Assembly (NCBI GenBank): GCA_964643145.1
Contig: CAZXPG010000067.1
Location: 1-8,119 of the forward strand
Direction of reading: 5' to 3'
Source of the DNA: CAZXPG01 sp964643145
GTDB taxonomy: Bacteria > Pseudomonadota > Alphaproteobacteria > Rickettsiales > Arcanibacteraceae
DNA: 8,119 bases
The first letter of the stretch is position 1; each line of letters starts with the position of its first letter. Of this stretch, positions 5,498 through 8,119 are shown piece by piece. The position numbers and the translations under genes were made by a program. A model generated the notes under the pieces. That model was not told the origin of the DNA. It ran no database searches and saw nothing but the letters and a program-made list of their open reading frames with translations.

Positions 5498-7285
5498 TTA
5501 GTACACCCTCTTCTTCGGAGGGAAATACTGCACCTCATCGGTTAGCGTATATTGATGCACCGGACGATAGTCAATCGACACTTTCCCTTCCCTGTCAATC
5601 CAGGCAACCGTATGTTTCATCCAGCGTTCGTCATCACGTTCTGGGAAGTCTTCACGCGCATGGGCGCCACGGCTTTCCTGCCGGTTCAACGCCCCATACA
5701 GGGTTACCACCGCCTGATCAAGCAGGTTTTCCAGTTCGAGGGCTTCCACCAGATCGCTATTCCATATCATGCTGCGGTCACTGATTCCCAGTTCTTTAAA
5801 GCTGGCATGTACCTTATCAATCATCTCACGGCCTTCAGCCAGTGTTTCTTCCGTACGGAACACCGCCGCATGGTTCTGCATCACTTTCTGCATATCAGCG
5901 CGAATAGAAGCCGCCGGACGCGAGCCACTTGCATTACGGATACGGTCAAGACGGGCAATCACTTTATCGGTTGCGCCTTCTGGCAGTGGCTTATGTGGCA
6001 TATGCGGTTTAATCAATTCAGCGGCGCGGTGGGCACTGGCGCGGCCAAATACCACAATATCCAACAACGAGTTGGAACCAAGACGATTAGCACCATGCAC
6101 CGACACACAGGCAGCTTCACCAATCGCCATCAAGCCCGGCACTACCGTATCAGGGTTACCATCTTTCAGCGTCACCACTTCGCCATGGTAGTTGGTTGGA
6201 ATACCACCCATATTATAGTGCACCGTTGGCAGCACCGGAATTGGCTGCTTGGTGACATCGACACCGGCAAAAATAGCCGCTGTTTCAGAAATGCCCGGCA
6301 AACGTTTATGCAGAATGTCTGGGTCAAGATGGTCAAGATGCAGGTAAATATGGTCTTTATTTGGCCCAACACCCCTGCCCTCACGAATTTCAATGGTCAT
6401 CGCGCGGCTTACCACGTCACGCGAGGCCAGGTCTTTGGCGGAAGGCGCGTAACGCTCCATGAAACGTTCCCCTTCCGAGTTCACCAGATAACCGCCTTCC
6501 CCACGCGCACCTTCAGTAATCAGACAACCTGCGCCATAAATGCCAGTGGGGTGGAACTGTACGAACTCCATATCCTGTAGTGGCAAGCCAGCACGCAAGC
6601 ACATGGCGTTACCATCACCGGTACAGGTATGGGCACTGGTTGCAGAGAAATAGGCACGGCCATAACCACCCGTTGCCAGCACCACCATATGCGCTTTAAA
6701 TAGATGCAGCGTGCCATCATCCAGGTTCCAGGCCATCACACCACGGCACACCCCATCTTCATCCATAATCAAATCAAGGGCAAAATATTCAATGAAGAAT
6801 TTGGCGCTGTGTTTCAGTGCCTGCTGATAGAGCGTATGCAAAATAGCATGGCCAGTCCGGTCTGCCGCAGCACAAGTGCGTTGCGCCGCCTTGCCTTCCC
6901 CATAGTTGGTGGTCATACCGCCAAATGGACGCTGATAGATTTTGCCGTCTTTAGTGCGGGAGAACGGCACACCGTAATGTTCCAGTTCAATCACTGCATC
7001 CGGTGCATTTTTGCACATATATTCAATAGCATCCTGATCACCCAGCCAGTCAGAGCCTTTCACGGTGTCATACATATGCCAGCGCCAGTCATCTTCGCCC
7101 ATATTCCCCAGTGCCGCACTCATGCCGCCTTGTGCCGCCACCGTATGGCTGCGTGTAGGGAATATTTTGGTAATACAGGCCGTAGACAACCCTGCCTCCG
7201 CCATACCAAAAGTGGCGCGCAGCCCGGCCCCACCGGCACCGACTACAACTACATCATATTCATGTTCAATAATGTGATACGGCAT
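5498..7285 (-). CDS. sdhA: Succinate dehydrogenase flavoprotein subunit (595 aa)
   Basis: Catalytic subunit that oxidises succinate to fumarate using covalently bound FAD, at the cytoplasmic side of the membrane. Seen: dinucleotide-binding GAGGAG (16-21), the covalent-flavin histidine H47 in RSHTVAAQGG (45-54), and the active-site set H245 (HPTG), T257/E258 (TEGARGEGG), R289 (SRDVVSRAM, the proton-shuttle arginine), H356 (HYNMGGIPT) and R401 (ANRLGSNSLLD). The spacing is offset by only two or three residues from E. coli SdhA. The C-terminus, including KHTVAW and YRPVHQYTLTDEVQYFPPKKRVY, is of the alphaproteobacterial/mitochondrial kind, and the length is standard. A strong ribosome-binding site, AAGGA (minus strand, 7291-7295), stands five bases before the ATG. 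The gene is complete and shows no sign of damage. It follows sdhD by 47 bp and is followed by the M48 protease rather than directly by sdhB. Confidence 0.99.
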   Translation of the reverse strand: MPYHIIEHEYDVVVVGAGGAGLRATFGMAEAGLSTACITKIFPTRSHTVAAQGGMSAALGNMGEDDWRWHMYDTVKGSDWLGDQDAIEYMCKNAPDAVIELEHYGVPFSRTKDGKIYQRPFGGMTTNYGEGKAAQRTCAAADRTGHAILHTLYQQALKHSAKFFIEYFALDLIMDEDGVCRGVMAWNLDDGTLHLFKAHMVVLATGGYGRAYFSATSAHTCTGDGNAMCLRAGLPLQDMEFVQFHPTGIYGAGCLITEGARGEGGYLVNSEGERFMERYAPSAKDLASRDVVSRAMTIEIREGRGVGPNKDHIYLHLDHLDPDILHKRLPGISETAAIFAGVDVTKQPIPVLPTVHYNMGGIPTNYHGEVVTLKDGNPDTVVPGLMAIGEAACVSVHGANRLGSNSLLDIVVFGRASAHRAAELIKPHMPHKPLPEGATDKVIARLDRIRNASGSRPAASIRADMQKVMQNHAAVFRTEETLAEGREMIDKVHASFKELGISDRSMIWNSDLVEALELENLLDQAVVTLYGALNRQESRGAHAREDFPERDDERWMKHTVAWIDREGKVSIDYRPVHQYTLTDEVQYFPPKKRVY

Positions 7286-7302
7286 ATTGGTCCTTATTTT
7301 AG

Positions 7303-7330
7303 AAGGTGCCCCCTTAGACTGGGGAGCCTT
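7303..7330 (-). other. Imperfect hairpin between sdhD and sdhA
   Basis: Arms AAGGTGCCCC (7303-7312) and GGGGAGCCTT (7321-7330) pair except for a two-base internal mismatch, with an 8-nt loop. On the minus-strand transcript it lies after the sdhD stop and before the sdhA ribosome-binding site. A few A/T bases follow but there is no clean U-tract, so it is more likely an mRNA structure or processing site than a terminator. Confidence 0.35.
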
Positions 7331-7332
7331 AT

Positions 7333-7728
7333 TTACATAGTTACGGAAAATAACGATAAATGGAACACGATAATCGCGCAGGCACCGGCTACAGCGGTGG
7401 CAATGGTGAAAAGCTGAAGCACGGCAATGGTAATGACTTTCGCCATTTCACAATGCACATAATCCTCAATAATCACCTTCATCCCCAGCAAGCCGTGATA
7501 AAGGGCAACGCCTAAGAACAACAGCAGCATCACGGTGTTAAAGGGAGAGGCAATCAACATTAAAAGCTGCACATCCGAACCGCTTACCATCCGCACCACT
7601 AATGTCACAAACCACACCACCAGCGGTATTAACGCCAGGGCAGTTAAACGCTGCATCCACCAATGCCCTGTCCCTGTTTTAGCGGAACCCAGCCCGCGCA
7701 CTTTTCCAAGTTCTGTGCGTAATGTCAT
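7333..7728 (-). CDS. sdhD: Succinate dehydrogenase membrane anchor subunit (131 aa)
   Basis: Hydrophobic anchor of complex II; with SdhC it binds heme b and the ubiquinone site in the cytoplasmic membrane. Three membrane segments are visible, about 28-48, 54-76 and 97-122. The N-terminus contains the alphaproteobacterial motif RGLGSAKTGTGHWWMQRLTA (11-30). The heme/quinone segment ALYHGLLGMKVIIEDYVH (75-92) holds H78, the expected heme-b ligand (E. coli H71), and D89-Y90, matching the E. coli D82-Y83 quinone-site pair. The start chosen is the ATG at 7726-7728. An upstream in-frame ATG (7794) would add 22 residues translated from palindromic non-coding sequence and is rejected. The ribosome-binding site is weak and falls inside the 3' arm of a large palindrome. 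The distance from sdhC (213 bp) is far larger than usual. Confidence 0.95.
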   Translation of the reverse strand: MTLRTELGKVRGLGSAKTGTGHWWMQRLTALALIPLVVWFVTLVVRMVSGSDVQLLMLIASPFNTVMLLLFLGVALYHGLLGMKVIIEDYVHCEMAKVITIAVLQLFTIATAVAGACAIIVFHLSLFSVTM

Positions 7729-7729
7729 A

Positions 7730-7782
7730 ATATACTGCTCACAGTTCAATAAGTTGATCAGATTGCACTGTGAGCAGTATAT
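7730..7782 (-). repeat. Palindrome 1: 21-bp arms with one mismatch, abutting the sdhD start
   Basis: Outer arms ATATACTGCTCACAGT (7730-7745) and ACTGTGAGCAGTATAT (7767-7782) pair perfectly over 16 bp. After one mismatch (7746/7766) CAAT (7747-7750) pairs with ATTG (7762-7765), leaving an 11-nt loop. In the sdhD mRNA the 3' arm ends one base before the ATG and includes the only Shine-Dalgarno-like bases (GAG in TGTGAGCAG), so the folded form may hide the initiation region. Confidence 0.9.
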
Positions 7783-7794
7783 GCCACAATGCAA

Positions 7795-7821
7795 GCATCC
7801 CCTGCATTATGCAGGGGATGC
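7795..7821 (-). repeat. Palindrome 2: perfect 12-bp arms, 3-nt loop
   Basis: GCATCCCCTGCA (7795-7806) pairs without mismatch with TGCAGGGGATGC (7810-7821) around the loop TTA. The stem is strong and relatively G+C-rich. No U-tract follows on the minus strand, so it is not a canonical terminator. It shares the CCTGCATTATG core with palindrome 3. Confidence 0.9.
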
Positions 7822-7832
7822 GCGGCATTTTC

Positions 7833-7887
7833 GTGTTCCCTGCAATACATCTTTAGATGTATCTAAAGATACATAATGCAGGAACAC
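7833..7887 (-). repeat. Palindrome 3: nested palindrome with outer and inner stems
   Basis: The outer arms GTGTTCCCTGCA (7833-7844) and TGCAGGAACAC (7877-7887) pair over 11 bp with one bulged C (7840). Inside them, ATCTTTAGAT (7849-7858) and ATCTAAAGAT (7861-7870) form a second stem. The centre can also fold as two adjacent small hairpins, TACATCT-TT-AGATGTA (7846-7861) and ATGTATCT-AA-AGATACAT (7857-7874). This looks like one palindrome inserted in the loop of another. Confidence 0.85.
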
Positions 7888-7898
7888 AAAAATAATGT

Positions 7899-7935
7899 AT
7901 AGCCTAAAACCACTCTTCAAGTGGTTTTAGGCTAT
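7899..7935 (-). terminator. Palindrome 4: strong hairpin just after sdhC, terminator/attenuator-like
   Basis: Arms ATAGCCTAAAACCACT (7899-7914) and AGTGGTTTTAGGCTAT (7920-7935) pair perfectly over 16 bp with a 5-nt loop. The hairpin begins 6 bases after the sdhC stop. On the minus strand it is followed by ACATTATTTTTGTG, a T-rich run offset by a few bases, so it resembles an intrinsic terminator. Because sdhD, sdhA and sdhB follow, full termination would be surprising; partial termination or 3'-end protection of sdhC mRNA is more plausible. Confidence 0.6.
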
Positions 7936-7941
7936 CTTCCT

Positions 7942-8119
7942 TTATTTTAACGCCAAGCACCAGCTGAGCAATGTTAGAGCGACGGTACCAGCCAGCACCA
8001 GCATTCCGGTTTTATCGGCAGTTGGCACCTTAAAGCCCATGCCAATGTCCCAGAATAAATGTAGAATACCATTGAGCAGGTGATAAAACAACGCCACAGA
8101 CCACAAAAACAGCAGTGCC
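7942..8119 (-). CDS. sdhC: Succinate dehydrogenase cytochrome b556 subunit, C-terminal 58 residues (5' end beyond window)
   Basis: Read on the minus strand from the right edge, the frame gives ALLFLWSVALFYHLLNGILH, then LFWDIGMGF, a short loop, and a final membrane helix ending SWCLALK before TAA (7942-7944). The YHLLNG...HLFWD pattern is the SdhC heme-b segment: the first histidine (in FYHLLNG) is the expected axial ligand, corresponding to E. coli H84, and the Asp of FWD corresponds to E. coli D95. Two membrane helices are visible, the second being the C-terminal one. The usual motif is GIRHL; here it reads GILHL, with leucine in place of the conserved arginine. The upstream part of the gene and the operon promoter are outside the window. 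The identity is also supported by the adjacent sdhD, sdhA and sdhB. Confidence 0.93.
   Translation of the reverse strand, partial: ALLFLWSVALFYHLLNGILHLFWDIGMGFKVPTADKTGMLVLAGTVALTLLSWCLALK

Larger units (their letters stand above)
7729..7941 (-). other. sdhC-sdhD intergenic region built of four palindromes
   Basis: A 213-bp non-coding gap inside the sdh operon. It contains four inverted repeats (7730-7782, 7795-7821, 7833-7887, 7899-7935) separated by 12, 11 and 11 bases, leaving almost no other sequence. Palindromes two and three share the 11-mer CCTGCATTATG in opposite orientation (7801-7811 and 7872-7882). I see no convincing promoter and no coding frame in it. It is probably transcribed as an intra-operon leader for sdhD. 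It could be a cluster of palindromic repeat elements, an mRNA processing or stability region, or an attenuator. Confidence 0.8.

Noticed and set aside
5491..5538. Longer start for the M48 protease
   Set aside because: It would precede the lipoprotein signal with 16 arginine/cysteine-rich residues and overlap the end of sdhA. The start at 5490 places the lipobox correctly.
5552..6580. Long plus-strand open frame (342 codons) opposite sdhA
   Set aside because: It lies wholly antisense to the well-supported sdhA gene, and its product has no recognisable domain pattern. It is a frame shadow.
6704..7417. Plus-strand open frame of 237 codons opposite sdhA/sdhD
   Set aside because: Same reason: antisense to conserved coding sequence with no domain signature.
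7729..7794. N-terminal extension of SdhD by 22 residues
   Set aside because: It would be translated from palindrome 1. The SdhD family begins near MTLRTELGKVRGLGSA.
7729..7941. CRISPR array in the palindrome-rich gap
   Set aside because: There are no direct repeats of constant sequence, the spacers are only 11-12 nt, and no cas genes are nearby.

Overview
The window is 8.1 kb of bacterial chromosome. Every gene I can support lies on the minus strand, so transcription runs from the right end to the left. It most likely comes from an alphaproteobacterium: the succinate dehydrogenase genes are of the alphaproteobacterial/mitochondrial kind, and they sit with a dUTPase and an Rrf2 regulator. This is inference from protein style. 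I cannot name a genus.

Layout in transcription order (right to left). (1) Succinate dehydrogenase / complex II: sdhC (3' end only, 7942-8119), sdhD (7333-7728), sdhA (5498-7285) and sdhB (3834-4619). An M48-family metalloprotease with a lipoprotein signal (4630-5490) is inserted tightly between sdhA and sdhB. (2) Directly after sdhB come a 93-residue two-helix membrane protein (3547-3828) that resembles the S1-S2 part of a voltage-gated ion channel, and an overlapping YeeZ-like SDR/epimerase (2754-3563). (3) After a 57-bp AT-rich gap there is a two-gene module of low G+C: an AAA15-type ATPase (1395-2696) overlapping by 4 bp an RloB-like protein (994-1398). This pairing is a known defence-type arrangement. 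(4) dut (506-970) and an Rrf2-family regulator (62-505), joined stop-to-start.

The most unusual structure is the 213-bp gap between sdhC and sdhD (7729-7941). It consists almost wholly of four palindromes separated by 11, 11 and 12 nt. The one next to sdhC looks like an intrinsic terminator or attenuator. The one next to sdhD ends one base before the sdhD start codon. The third is a palindrome nested inside another.

The second main observation is that the RloB-like protein appears to have lost, in frame, the middle of its TOPRIM domain, including the stretch where the metal-binding DxD motif should lie. The ATPase next to it looks intact. The module may therefore be a disarmed defence system, or a reduced variant.

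The housekeeping parts fit together simply: SdhCDAB oxidises succinate to fumarate and reduces ubiquinone at the inner membrane, and dut keeps dUTP low and supplies dUMP. The window ends inside sdhC on the right. The leftmost 61 bases carry no gene that I can identify.
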